Below, piece after piece: positions 33,528 through 46,354 of a DNA stretch of 64,000 nucleotides; position 1 is the stretch's first letter, and every line of letters starts with the position of its first letter. A model generated the notes under the pieces. That model did no database searches. It worked only from the letters and a program-made list of their open reading frames with translations, and was not told where the DNA came from. Both the position numbers and the translations under genes were made by a program. This DNA comes from Larix kaempferi (lineage: Eukaryota; Streptophyta; Pinopsida; Pinales; Pinaceae), in contig BSBM01000299.1 in the NCBI GenBank assembly GCA_027924585.1, forward strand, positions 29,364,501 to 29,428,500. The letters run 5' to 3'.

Positions 33528-35004
33528 TATATCCATGTAGAGCACATTTCAAGTTTGTCTGCAATTTAAGCCTTTCAAGTTCATGTCAGATTCCAAGCAT
33601 TGTGTGCAATTTCACTTAATATCATTTTTAGTAGGATTCATAAAGAAAATGAGCCTATGCTGGCGCATGTACTAGACAACTCTTCTCGTTTTAATAATTT
33701 AAACATGATACATTGCAAGTTCTCATAATTCATTACCCAATTTGATTATTTTAAAGTCAATCATACTTGGAGTAGTATTCTATTACTATGAAATCCCGAT
33801 GCCTTTGCTTTGGTGCTTCAAAAAGTTGGGGTTGAGACTATTGATTGAAGTTTACATAGGAAGTTAGGTGCTCGTTTGGTGGAAGACTTGGGAGCAGAAA
33901 AGAGAGTAATTATAATTTACAAATTTGTCTTTGTTAACAGGTTTAGAAATGTGGAAGAAAAAACATTTGGGATAACATGTTATGGGTTTAGGTAACTTTC
34001 ATGCAACATTGACTCTGTTCAGGGGATTTACTATTTGTTTATATGCAGACTTGTCTACATGAACAAGGGGCATGGATTACTTCTATTTTCTTCTTTACAG
34101 TAATGTTACTACAAATTACAACTACTTGTTTTTTTGTTTAGTTCGCGAGAAACCTTGATAAGAGCTTCTCTTTCTAAGGTTTCTTTTAGGAAGCCTCTGA
34201 AAGCAAACCCTTTAGGTTCCTCTCTGCACAATCTATTGATGGCCCCTTAGACCCAAAAGCCTCCCTAGGGTTTGATAGACCACCACATGCAGTAGGGATA
34301 TCTAATTTGTCATTTTACTACTAATGTTTAGATATATCTAATTTGTCTTTTTACTACTAATGTTTTTTTTCACTCTTAGTCGTGGGTTGCATAATCTTCA
34401 TGGAAGAAATAATTTTCATAGTTTACTATTTTATTGTACCAAAAGTCTTTAGGATTTGATACACCATAATTTGTCATTTTACTATTGAAATGTATGTTTT
34501 TACTACAGGTTCCTACTTATATACTTCCATGATCTTCTTGGAAGCAATAGTTTTCTTAGTTTACTATTTTATGTGCGGATGGGTGGGGCATTTAATGTAT
34601 CACATGCTCATCCTTTTTATGACTATGGTCATGAAAAGTTTTAAAGTTGATGGGATGATTTTGGCTACAGAATAATGTTAAATTATCTTTATTCTTCATT
34701 TTTATATTAAGAATAATATTAGATCAGCATCATTAAGAAAACCTCTATTTACAAATCTAATTGATTTGCTATAATAAAGATTATGAAAAAAATTATCCTT
34801 ATCCGTTTATATCCTAAAACATATGGATTTCTTTTTAAAAGAAACTATTAACAAAGTTTAAAATATTAGATGCATCCTAAAACTAATCCTACAATCTTAG
34901 GTGCATCTTGAAACTGGTCTAATTATCTCTCATGATGTTGTTATTTGACTTTTCAAAGACTTCATATTCAATTTTCTTTAGTTCCTAATTTACCTTAAGG
35001 TATT
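33528..35004. other. No recognised feature
   Basis: AT-rich sequence with short frames only. It might contain further introns of the ENT gene, but no exon was recognised. Confidence 0.3.
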
Positions 35005-35226
35005 CATTTGTTATTCTAGAGTTTCTTCATGCAGTGCATCCTCATCAAATTCCCTGATTTTATTCAAAAGAAGAATATGCTTGATGCTCCCTTTTTCACT
35101 GTTGTAATCCAAAATCATTTGTTATTCTAGTGTCTTCCTGCAGTGCATTTTCATCAAATTCCTTGATTTTATTTAGGACAAGAATATGTTTGATGCTCCA
35201 TTTTTCACTGTTGTAATCCAAAATCG
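35005..35226. repeat. Tandem duplication of 111 bp
   Basis: CATTTGTTATTCTAG begins copies at 35005 and 35116. Both go on with TGCAGTGCAT, ATCAAATTCC, TTGATGCTCC and CACTGTTGTAATCCAAAATC. Confidence 0.8.
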
Positions 35227-35615
35227 GAATGTTGTTATCGAAGAAGACTCAATTCTTTAGATAACTACCTGTTTTGAGTTTTGAACATATCAACTTTCAT
35301 GTGCATGACTTGTAAACTATAGTAAGATTTCTTTTATTCATAGAAATTATAGATCTCTAAGTTGTGTTAAATGATGTGTAATTATAGATCTCTAAGTTGT
35401 GTTAAATGATGTGTAGCAAATGAAAAAGTTCTTTAATTTTTGTTATTTAAACAAAAGAGTAAACTTCAAAGAGTTTCGGTTTCTTGCAACTTCAAAATGC
35501 ACACTATTACAAATTTAATTTAGTCTTATTTTCAAAATGCAAAAGAACTATTGAAAACACTATGCAAATGAGTTTTGAACAAATCAATACTACGCTTCCA
35601 CTAGAAAGCAAGAAG

Positions 35616-35673
35616 CTGGCTTATCTAGAGCATGATAACCTCCTGGCTTACCTAGAGCATGATAACCTCCTGC
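35616..35673. repeat. Tandem duplication of 27 bp
   Basis: TGGCTTATCTAGAGCATGAT plus AACCTCC is followed directly by a near-identical unit. The surrounding region 35700-36060 has small repeats too (AACTGTGAA with CCTCTT twice) and no recognised gene. Confidence 0.7.
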
Positions 35674-36515
35674 ATATATCTCCTTCATAACTGGTGATCG
35701 AGTTCACTAGTGATCGAGTTCAGGTATCTAGAATCTTCAGGACCAAAGAAGTGCTTCCATACATCGAGAAAAAATTATTTCCATCAATTTGCACCAGAGA
35801 ACTGTGAACCCTCTTGTCAATTTCAAACCATATTGTCGAGAGAACTGTGAATCCTCTTTCCTGCTCGATCTCTTCTCCAGCAAACAACGCAAACACAGAT
35901 GCAATACATCTCCAACACTGTCGAAATACAAGATTCCTCAATTGGATGTGGTGACGATTGTGTTTCGATACAAACAGGTTTTTCAGGCATAAGTGTACAT
36001 AATATCAACTGCAGTAAATAATACAATCGCGATCATATTATGTCTACACATCTAAAGGAATAAAGTAAACTATGATACCTTCTTCCCTTAGGGCTTTGAA
36101 ACCAAGTATCACGTCTAAGCTAGATAGATAGATAGATTATGAGGTTAATTGATAAGTTTGAACAACAAATTCCAAGATTCAAAATCCAACGTAAAAATCA
36201 AAGGTAGTCAATATGATTCGGTGCAATGAGGTATTGAGATTCGGATTGAATCAAAGCACCGAAACCGAAAACAAGATGGAAAGGAAGAATGCGACAGAAA
36301 AAGAAAGTCAGAGAAAAACACCAACCAGATAAAGATGTAGCGGCCTATAGCGATCGAGACACAAATTTGTTTGCTGAGGATCTTTACAGTATCAACAGAT
36401 CGAGACACAAATTTGAAAAGAAAACGCCAGGAAGGATGGTTGTACTAAAAAATGGTGGTATCTCAGAGTCATTTGAGACCAAGAAACCCAGGACAATTAC
36501 GCACAGAGGACTTAC

Positions 36516-36626
36516 CAATGAAAATTGCCACCAGAGCAACTTATAAGCTGCCCTTTCAAAGAAAAATACAGTTATCTGCCACACTTTCACCAGGAACTTC
36601 TGCGTTCTATGGTCGTTGGTTTTCAT
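36516..36626 (-). CDS. Candidate first exon of an unidentified minus-strand gene
   Basis: An ATG at 36626 opens exactly 37 codons (MKTNDHRTQKFLVKVWQITV and on to LLWWQFSL) that end at a good splice donor, GTAAGT (36515-36510). The text is hydrophobic in its second half, suggesting a membrane segment. Further minus-strand frames near 36208-36408 and 35737-35941 could be later exons but show no family signature. The product is not recognised, and chance is a real alternative. Confidence 0.25.
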
Positions 36627-37539
36627 AACAATGAGGTAGAGTGAGGTCGCGAGGATTATGGTTACGCCAAAGAAGAAGGAATTAGGTCAACATAAGGTAT
36701 GCATGCAACATAAGAAGGGGTTCAACAATAACACACAGAGGATCACCAATAACACACAGAGGATCACCACTCACAGAGATAATTCACAAAAAGAATACGT
36801 AACGCAGTGACGTACTAGATTAGGGATTCTCTTAAGGACTGGTAGAGTGAGCGAAGGCTGCAGGTAAGTTGGCAATTTATTAGAGGTGCTTTACTGAAAA
36901 ATTTGTAGTATTGCAATTGTGACTTAGACTCATTAGCATTGTCTTGACTCTAGGTTTGGAACAACAAATACATGCCATACACCAAGAGCATCGTGGAAAT
37001 CATATTATCCAAGAATCGAGAGATCTTATGTTTCTAATGTTAGTAAAACCATCTCTCTAATTAGTGTTCCCTTTTGGGCAACACAATTCCATTATCTAAT
37101 TAATTAAAACCCTCACAAAAGGAGTATGTGTTAAAAACAACTCTAGACACTCACTTTTTTTTCCACGATACATGGAAGCAGAAATAGATAAATTGTCACT
37201 GGTTGATGACACACATGATGCAATCAAGAGAAACGCCTATTATATTATGATCATTATTGTAGACTTCTTTGACACCAACATATAGCATTAATCCCAATGT
37301 AGATCAGTTTGTTCCAATGCACTAACTTGTTCAATCACCTATGCCTTTTTGACAACTGTTGACACCTTAGTTGGTTATTGCATGACAACCTTAGAAAACA
37401 AACACTCTATTTTTTTAGGCCCAACTCATCACAATTCATTGCAATATCCTATAATTTGAAGTAAGACTATAAATTGCATTATAACGGTTGCATAATATTG
37501 ACACAATGACTGAATACATACACCACCAAATTTTTTATA
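36627..37539. other. No recognised feature
   Basis: Sequence with short repeats only (AATAACACACAGAGGATCACC twice near 36728-36770). It could hold the promoter of the candidate minus-strand exon. Confidence 0.3.
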
Positions 37540-38345
37540 ATGAGGCTTCTAAAGGAAAAGTCTAGGTAGTAATGCATGCAAATCCCTAGGGGTATTGGAA
37601 TACTCGTCATTCAACCCCATTGACCAATGAAGCTATATAAGCTTCATAAAAATATATATGGAAAATTATTAAAAATCCCATCCTAAAATTTTAGATGATG
37701 AAGAATTTGCAAACATATATGTTGCAATGAACAAAATGAGCAATGATTAGATTTCCATTTCCTTGGAAAATATTGCTTCACCTAACAATTTCGTTATTTG
37801 GTGAGCTATTGCAAAAAAGTGTGCATTAACATATTATGTTAAATGCTTAAACTAGCACACCCAAAATCAAGTGAAGCTATGGAACTAGTGTAATATTTTT
37901 GCATGGTCACTTAGTAATGGAAATTGACATATCTTTGTTGAACATGATTATGTATGTGCTAAATTCATAAACAAAATGGAACCCTTGATATGTACATTGT
38001 GCTAAGGGGGATTACAACAGTAAACGATTAATTATCATCCCTAATATTGCACATTTGCATGACGCATTGTGATCTTCAGTTAAATGTCCATGACCACTCA
38101 CCTACAAATTATGACATGTAATAGGGAGATGGAAATTCCAACACAAATGTTCCAAGGGAAGATTGGGTAGAAAGACATTCAATATCCTCTATGACCATAT
38201 TGAGATGAATTCAACTAAAATACATTAGATTTAGATAATGGTTGGAAACTTTACATTGGTGACTATTGGAAAAATGATGTCATACAACAAGAAAAGGTTT
38301 TTTTTTTTGAAAATGATGATGTGTTCACTTGAATTTAGTAGTCAA
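37540..38345. repeat. Dispersed repeat, copy 1 (paralogous with 40640-41090)
   Basis: Order-conserved phrases are shared with the second copy: TCTAGGTAGT, ACAAAATG, TTTCATTGGA or TTTCCTTGGA, CAAAATCAAGTGAAG, GATGATGTGTTCACTTG. Both are non-coding and strongly diverged. The element type is unknown. Confidence 0.55.
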
Positions 38346-39214
38346 ATTACTACACAAAGAGGGTCCCTTATCCCACAAACAAGGGGGTCTCATACAACAA
38401 TTTGGTGTTTTCATAGGCTATGACCTTAAAATTATATTATTATTATTATGAAGACAAAGATTAAAAAAAAGGATTTTCTTGAACATTTCAGCATCATAAA
38501 CGTCAAATTCCAATACAATGACACATCTATAAATCACATTTGAATGGTTACTTTATATTCAATGTAAGTAAAAAATACACAGACTATTGTGGAGGATCTT
38601 CTCAAAGTAAACTGTGTATAAATTTTATAACTTCTCCAATGTTTCGAGGGGACAATCCACCTATAATCAAAGGGTTAGTCATCAAAATAGAATAATGGAG
38701 AGGAGTAACCATTGAACGAGCTTAAGCCTGTGTTCAATGGAAGTAGCCATTATACATAGGAATACATGGCTAGTTTAATATTGTAATTTAACTAAAATAA
38801 GAAATGTTTCATAAAATACTAATTGGATATGAATTGATAACAATGTAAAAATCATATGTGAATGCATTGTGAATGATGCAAAATGTGGCAGTCGAAGTGG
38901 AAGGCCTACACAATCTAGATGTAGAATGTGAGGGTGTGTATCATGAGCATATGATATATGAAACCACATAATTAAGAAGCTCCACACTCCACACTAGATG
39001 GGGACATGTAGGACAATACGTATTCTACTTGGGAATGTGTTAGAGAAACACGACTCTTATCAGTCCACATTCAACGTGCAAAACGTGTAAATGCATAGAT
39101 GTAGAAAAGAAAAGAAAAACTTAGAAACTAGATTCCATAGGATGCGTGATGTAGGGGTGCAGATTATGGGTATGTGATATATGACATATAGGAATAAATA
39201 TTCTCTACAATTTT
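38346..39214. other. No recognised feature
   Basis: AT-rich sequence without coding signature. Weakly repeated phrases around 38940-39170 and 39800-39960 (GGGAATGTG, AACACGACTCTT, AAAAGAAAAG) suggest the solo LTR next to it lies inside another old repeat. Confidence 0.35.
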
Positions 39215-39795
39215 TGTTGATGTATTTGTAACTTTGGAAGATATTCTTCTATGTATTACATTTGTACTTTATTGTATATCCCACAGAGATGTATTATTCC
39301 TCTGATTGGAAGTGTCGCCATTTGTAATTGGAAGTGTCATCATTTGTATTGATGGGTTATTAGACCACCAGTGAGGGGTTGGCCCTGATTAGGGCATGTG
39401 GTTGGGTTATTAGACTTGAGTAGCAAGTCGGCCCTAGTGAATTAATTGGCAGGACAAGTCAAGTATAAATAAGAGGGGTGTGTCCCTCATTCTATTCATT
39501 CACTCACTTCTCAAGCTCACATAGCTAAGAGAGAAAGTGGCGCACATGTGGAGGAGGAGGAGCATCTGCTAGAGACATATTATTGGGTTTGATGCTTGTG
39601 ATCTTGTACTTGGGTTTATTCTATCTCTGAGGAAGTTGCGGGGGTTTTCACCTTCTTGGTTTTCCCCAGTGAAACTCTGTGTCTCTTGTGTGATTTCTTT
39701 TGTGTCTATGATTGATATGCTGTAGAGATATGTTGTACATGTTATTCTCTTATATATCCTAATGATAATGGAATGAAATTATCGAAAAATTAACA
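39215..39795 (+). repeat. Solo LTR of the copia family (581 bp) with 5-bp duplication
   Basis: TGTTGATGTATTTGTAAC to AAAATTAACA is colinear with the reverse complement of the LTRs at 11011 and 19257. ATTTT flanks it on both sides (39210-39214 and 39796-39800). A TATA box lies at 39474-39482. No internal element sequence is present, so the element was lost by recombination between its LTRs. Confidence 0.93.
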
Positions 39796-40639
39796 ATTTT
39801 CACTAGATGTGAAGATGCAAGAATGCAAGGATTCAACTTGGGAATGTGGGAAAAGGAAACACAACTCTTTGCACTTCTCATTCCATATGCAAAATGCATA
39901 AATGTGGAATTGAAGAAAAGGAAAGAAAAAAATAGAAACAACACTCTGCATTCCATAGTGGATGCTAGATGTGTGGATGTGGGAAAAATGATATGCAAGA
40001 TTTTGAAGGGAAACTCCATATTCAAAATAGTTGGTGAAAAGGGGAAGCAAAGGAAAATAATTAACAAGGTTCTTGAGATCACTTTTGTCCCTTATCTACT
40101 CAACTATTTTGTACATTTTTTGGTAATTTTATCTCTTTGGAATATATATTTATAAACCAAATATTAATAATAATTCATTAATTGATTTATAATATTAAAA
40201 AGACCATTTAATTTTTAGGTATAACGACTACCTCCATTTAACACCTATTTAAACTCTTGTTTCCCCCCTCAGAAAATACATATACTTGATATTCTTGAGA
40301 AACAAAGTATACAAAAACATTACATAAAGGTTTGTATCTGGATGCAAACCGAACTAAACAAGCCTTCCAACTTCATCAACACATTATCTTGCTTTACAAA
40401 AATTGTTCACCAATTTAAAATCCTTAAATGGTTGCTCTTCTCCATTATTCTAAGCTTATGACTAATCCCCTGATGATGTTGTAGTGTTTAGTGCCTACTT
40501 GAAATGCTGGGAAAGTTTCAAAACTATGCACATTTTATTTCTAGAAAAATCTTCTACAATTATTGGCAATTGTGAAATTTACATTCCTAGAATGCATGTA
40601 CACTGTTGAATTACATACAATTGGTCTCCCATAAACAAA
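39796..40639. other. No recognised gene; old repeat sequence
   Basis: Frames of 98-110 codons on both strands near 39760-40155 overlap one another and carry no signature. Confidence 0.35.
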
Positions 40640-41090
40640 TGTCTAGGTAGTGATAAACATAAATACTCATAGGTATGGGAATATTTAGTCTCCACCCCCA
40701 ATTACCAAAGAAGTACACAAGAAGCACACACCCATGAACTATTAAGAAACCTATTTATAACATTTTAGAATTATGACAAATTGGAAAAAACACATTTTAG
40801 TGAACAAAATGGTTTATGATCAAATTTATATTTCATTGGATAATATTGTTTCACTTAGTTATTCCTTTGTTGAGTGTTAGGGTGATTCATGAAAAAATGC
40901 ATATAAATAATGAGTTTTGAACACTTTCAATAGTGCACCAAAAATCATGTGAAGTTATGAGACCAATTTAACAATTAGTCCATGTTCTTAGAGTAAAATT
41001 GATATACCTTTGAATATATCATTTTCACTGAATATAGTGATGTATTCACTTAGATTTATCAGTATTTGAAAGATATTTTTGAATATTTCA
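40640..41090. repeat. Dispersed repeat, copy 2 (paralogous with 37540-38345)
   Basis: See copy 1. Shared phrases appear in the same order and strand. The spacing differs because of indels. Confidence 0.55.
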
Positions 41091-41659
41091 ACGTTCTGAA
41101 CACCAACATTGAGCTTGATGCTAAACGTATTCAACAATTCTCATGCAAGATTCCACTCTTCCAAATATAACTTTAGTGGTTACCATCAAATCAACATTAG
41201 AAAGGAACATAATCCAAACACTTCCTTTGTAATATAATGGGATCCTACTACTACATAATTTGGCCATTTTAATTATAAATGCACATGTTTCTTTTAGTTG
41301 CACCATCCTAAACAATTTCAAGGATTTTATCTACATGTTCCTTTGTGATCTATCTTGAATACTTTATTCTACATAGACTCCTATGATACCATGGTTAACA
41401 ACTCAAATGAATGATACAATCATGCTATCAATTTGGTTTACTAATGAATCATAATAATTTAATGTTATCCTTCCCCTTTTCAAGAAATTCAAAACCATCA
41501 TCTATTTACCTCCCATGATTAATGTAGCATGAGTGTGCACACTCCTCGGTCACGGGTCACGATGGCTATTGTCAAATTTTCTTTTTATATGCTCATATCA
41601 CCTCCTAACCAAATATATCCAATTTGAATGGATAATCCTCTATAAATAATCATATAATA
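41091..41659. other. No recognised feature
   Basis: AT-rich; a 66-codon minus-strand frame at 41121-41321 has no family signature. Confidence 0.3.
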
Positions 41660-42790
41660 CTCTGAAGGAGAAGATTGTGGAAGCACCAACCTTGGTTTAG
41701 CCACAGCGGGATAAAATCTTCCAGCTTGACATAGATGCTTCCAACATCATGATTAATAGCATTACAGAAACCATATGATGATATTCTACATCATCATATA
41801 TAGTTTGTGATCAAGAAGTTGAATGTTGTCGAGAAGAATTACACCATCGCAAATTGAAGCCAATTCCATGGTTTATGTTATACATAAATATTTCTATTTT
41901 ATTTTGGTGCAAAAGTTGTGACATTTATGTTGATCATTAAGTATTGATATACATTCTCAAAAAATTCCCCAATTACATTTGAGCTTATAGATTTATTGTT
42001 ATAGGTATATGATTTCACTACTTTTGTAAAACCAAGAAATATACATGTTGCATGTGATTTCCATTCTTGGATAAGTTCTAGGGATGTAGGATATGTTCAT
42101 GATGAATTTATGAATGATCAATTATTTAGAATCCATACTCACAATGGGACACAATTGTGCAATGTTTATATTGGTTCCTTTCCAAGGGAATCTTCCTAGA
42201 ATTATATGCTATAAAACAACATTGGAAGATTGCACAACATACATTTCCATTTAATATCATTATAGGTGTTTTATACAAGTATGTTGTGAACAATGATATT
42301 TATACAAAATTATTTTTTTGGATTAGGATATGAATGTCCTTTGTGTATATCAAGAAATAAATGGTTGTAACTGTTCCATGATAGACAAGGAATAAAATGC
42401 TACGAGTAGGATTATGGTAGTTTATAAACGGTTTTATTTTGCACAATCAAGTATTTTCAAAATTTTGACTTATGTTAGCATGTGGGATCCCACATAATGA
42501 TGATTACATTCCATTTCATATTTTCTCCCTTTTAGAGATGGAAATTGATTTCTTGTGACTTGTTTTAGTTAGCTTTTGTTAAAATAGCTTTATCTTGGTT
42601 TCCATTGACAATTTCACCAAATGCCTAGAGGATGTTGTTACACCCAAAAGTGATGCTCGAATAATTTCATTGGTTTTGTACACCAAGTTCATCATGATGT
42701 TTGGTTTTCCCTTGGAATTGATCAATGATAATAAAAAATCTCACTTCATCAACCACGGGGGCTTCACTTAATAAACCGATATCATATCAT
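41660..42790 (+). pseudogene. Ty3/gypsy RNase H and integrase remnant
   Basis: Broken frames carry EKIVEAPTLV and KIFQLDIDASNIMI (the RNase H start of gypsy pol). Near 42600-42750 come VTPKSDARIISLVLYTKFIM, MFGFPLELIND and SHFINHGG, the integrase core around the second catalytic Asp. Many stops and frameshifts separate them. The wording suggests a lineage other than the Tat element; it is not assigned further. Confidence 0.65.
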
Positions 42791-44323
42791 GTTCGTTCAT
42801 GGCATATGAAACAATACCCCTAATTTCACTGAATATTAAAAAAATGCCTTCCAAAATCATTTTTTTAACCCCCTCCCAATATGCCTTCCGAATTTAAAAA
42901 AACCCTATTTTCACTAGATATTGTATGTATCAATTTTTTCATTAACATTTTTTAGACCCCTTTATATTTCTACCTAGCATATTGATATGATACCCATCTT
43001 ATGACCCCACATTCATTCTACAATGCACCTTGCTTCTTTTGATGTATATTGTGGATGCACATTACTTTACACACAATGCAATTACTCAACCACATATCAT
43101 TATGATTTGCAACAATCTAATGGTCTAATGAAGAGATAGGAGATCACTTCTTATATGTCACTAGAGCCAATGCACATAGTACAACATTTAGATTGCATGT
43201 TGCAGTTCCCCAATCGCTGACTAAGCTTGTTGTGGGCTAGGCATCCAAGCCCCCAAGGCCTATAACAAGCTCTAGGAGGCTGACTAAACCTTCCAAACCT
43301 TGTAATAGGCATGAGTGGCTGGGTATTCAAGCCACCAAGGCCTATTGAGGGCCTATAACAGGCCCTGGAGGCTTAGATTCTCTCAATGCTATTGGTAACA
43401 ACTAGCTGAGTGCTATTGGTAACAATTGGCTATCAATGACCACTGTCTCTCGAATATGATTGACTGGCAACCCTCTTCACCACGAAACCTCTAGCCTCAA
43501 GCGTGCCTCAATACATGATTTCCCTGCGTACTGGTAAGCCCGATCCTTGCCTCAACCTGATTTCTCATCCGGTCGTGATCTCGCCATCTCCATTTGGTGG
43601 ATATTTTTTAGCCCACCCATATAAAAAAGACCCCAAAGTATTTTTGTATTGTTACATTAAATAAAAAAAACCTTTGGCCCTTAATATATAAGCAATATAA
43701 TTTTTAGGTTTTCATGATTATTTAATACGCCAATATGAATGAACGTGATATTATATTTCCTTCTAGTGAAGCCCCCATGTCATCAACATGGTCATCAAGC
43801 ACTTGATAGAGTAGTTCATTACCATACATTAGCTGAAGTCTTGCTATTTTCTTTATACAAATGTAATGAAAGTTCATCAATTGTAAAATTCATTATGGAT
43901 ACAATGAAAATGGAGTATGTATTACACAAGTTGCATGAAAATGGTTATGCGTAGTTATGAACTTCAGATGGGGTTAAATTCCTTAAGTGAGTGAATGCTC
44001 ACAGAATGTGATAGTAAGTTACTAACAAAATAACTACTACTAGATGGAGGTGTGGACATGGATAGTTTCTTAGTGACATTCTCACCCATGGAAGTGGTGG
44101 AAATCTATTTTTTACAGATGGTTGAAGGTATAGGTTATGATGATTATAAGTGTATGTCATCAAATAGGACCAAATGGTACCCTCTCAAACATATTTTAAC
44201 TACTACTGATGACTTGGTGAGTACATTGAAATATCCATCTATTAACTAAACTAACCTCTCCTTATACTCTTCAAATATTATGTCAAATAATTGCACTGAG
44301 TGAAATGAGGTGCTCTACAGCCC
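42791..44323. other. Degenerate sequence, likely 3' part of the gypsy remnant
   Basis: No domain is recognised. At 43200-43400 the motif AAGGCCTAT, with AAGCC and GGAGGCT, recurs irregularly. Frames at 43739-43954 and 44052-44249 are unrecognised. Confidence 0.35.
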
Positions 44324-45065
44324 AGTATGGGGGAGATGTTGTAACGTGATGTAATGTTTGTAACAAAATAATTAAAAAAATTCATGTCGGCTCATAAAAT
44401 AAAAAATTATGGAAAGTATTTAAAAAAAATCCATGTTGGTTCATAAAATAAAATATTATGAAAAGTAATTAAAAAATAGATGTTCGTTTATAAAATAAAA
44501 ACTTAAAACTTAAACCTGGATCTATCAATCAAGAGAGATCAAATTTCTTGAGTTTAAATTTAAAAAAAGAAATACACCTCAAGAAATTGGATCCCTCTCG
44601 GTGCTTGATAGCTACAGGTTTAAGATGGATCTATGCTGGTTCTACACTTAATGGGCAAATATTCACTCCAAATTTGGTGTTTTGACTGAAGATATAAAAG
44701 AATCATTGTGGTATGAATTTATCACTTTCTTGTATGAATTTCTTCTAACCTCTATGTTCATGTTATTTATATGCTTCCTTAGATGGTTTCTCAAGTCTCG
44801 CCTCCTATTTGAATTCTAGTTCTTTATTCCATATATCTTCACTCTCCTTTTCGATGCCATGGGGAATGAGCTCCATCCCATTTCTCTTATTTGATTCGCC
44901 ACAAATGTTGAAAATAGAAGGAATGTTGAAGATACAATAGAACAATAGTGTTTGAGCATGAATAGGTGGTGTGCAAAGACACTGATTAAGCATTCATAGG
45001 AATCTTCAAACATAGAGATGTAACATAGAGAAACATATTTCTTATTATTTATTTCACATCTCTTA
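44324..45065 (+). repeat. Probable PPT and LTR of the gypsy remnant
   Basis: AGTATGGGGGAGA, a good polypurine tract, is followed at 44337 by TGTTGTAACGTGATG. The LTR end is not fixed and 45065 is approximate. It includes three roughly 48-bp AT-rich units (44381-44505) and the inverted repeat at 44509-44624. Confidence 0.5.
44509..44624. repeat. Inverted repeat with arms of about 45 bp
   Basis: Arm 44509-44552 (CTTAAACCTGGATCTATCAA ...) pairs with 44578-44624 (... CTTGATAGCTACAGGTTTAAG). The 25-bp loop is AT-rich. A handful of mismatches lie in the middle of the stem. Confidence 0.8.
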
Positions 45066-45499
45066 TCTCATGTATTTATACTTGAGGATCTATCAAATCT
45101 TGATGAAACATGGACCACTATTTCAAATATGATTACTCATACTAATCCCAATTGGTTATATTATTCCACAAAATATGTTATAGTAGTTATAAAATTATCT
45201 CCTTAGGGTTGTCCCTCTAACTTTATTGGGACCACTTCAATATATTATTTGAATAATTTTTTTCTTTTATTGATATCAAACTGAATTCATTGGCTACTTC
45301 AGATACTCTAGTGGGCCCATCAACTAATATTGACTAGTTCCTCAACTGGATCCATAAGTTGGATTGACACATTCCCCAATATCATCATAATTCGACATCC
45401 TTCCTTCAACACAACTGGAGGATTATAATATGTTTTACTTCAACACCCATTTTTTAGGAAAACCTCCTAATCATGGGGTGCAAGCATCAACCAAAGTTT

Positions 45500-46353
45500 G
45501 ACAACCTTAGCTTCAATGATCGATTTTGTAAAAAAAATCTATAACTTTTGATCATATGTACTACATGTCATGACTACAACATTATCTTGTTGTTTTCAAC
45601 TTTGATTTCTCCTCCAATCAATTGTACTACCAACAACTTCAATAGTATATGTTACCCATTTAGGAAAATAACACTCTCTTGGAGTGGATGTCACTACAAT
45701 ATACTCGAGATGATTAGATATATCCATTCTATGAGTCAATGATGGACTATTACTCTATTTAGGCTCAAATATTAGCTGTGAAGTTAATTTCAAAGACATT
45801 AACTCAAAGGTATTCCATGTAAACCATCTAAAGTGATAAGCTCTAACAACATGAAAAAGTAGCTAATAAAAGGACAACATGAAGTAATTGCATAATTGTG
45901 CTCACTAGATGTTCAAGCATATATACCCTATATTCCAATGGATCTCCAACAAGTTATTGACAATAATTCCAAGGTATTTCAAGAAATTCCAAAAGGTATT
46001 CCACCTCCTCGAGATCATGACCCTGTTATTCACTTGTAACTAAGAAGTGTACTACCTAACATTAGACCCTACAGGTACCCATATGAACAAAAGAGTGAGA
46101 TTGAAAATATAGTTCAAGGAATATTAGATGCAAAAATAATTCAACCTAGCCAGAGTGATTTTTTTGCACCAATGGTGATGGTTCACAAAAGCGAAGTTTC
46201 ATAATGTATGTGTCCAAATCATACAGAGCTAAATAAGACGACAATTGAAGCTAAGTTTCCTATTCCTATCATTGAATAATTACAGGGAGCAATTTTATTT
46301 ACCATTTTGGATATCATCAAATCAAAATGAGAAAATAAGACATTGTGAAAACA
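45500..46353 (+). pseudogene. Ty3/gypsy protease-RT remnant, cut off in RT
   Basis: Protease-like text is at about 45560-45700 (DYNIILL). Clear pol text begins near 45960: NSKVFQEIPKGIPPPRDHD, RPYRYPYEQKSEIENIV, LDAKIIQPSQSDFFAPMVMV, CMCPNHTELNKTTIEAKFPI and GYHQIKM, the usual RT fingers. It stops before the catalytic YxDD, at an abrupt junction near 46353 with a coiled-coil repeat array. Several stops interrupt it. Confidence 0.75.
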
Positions 46354-46354
46354 C

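Noticed and set aside
39759-40155. Overlapping frames of 86-110 codons on both strands
   Set aside because: No signature, and composition follows the AT-rich DNA.
43200-43600. Possible organellar insertion, because of higher GC
   Set aside because: No plastid or mitochondrial gene was recognised; irregular AAGGCCTAT repeats explain the composition.
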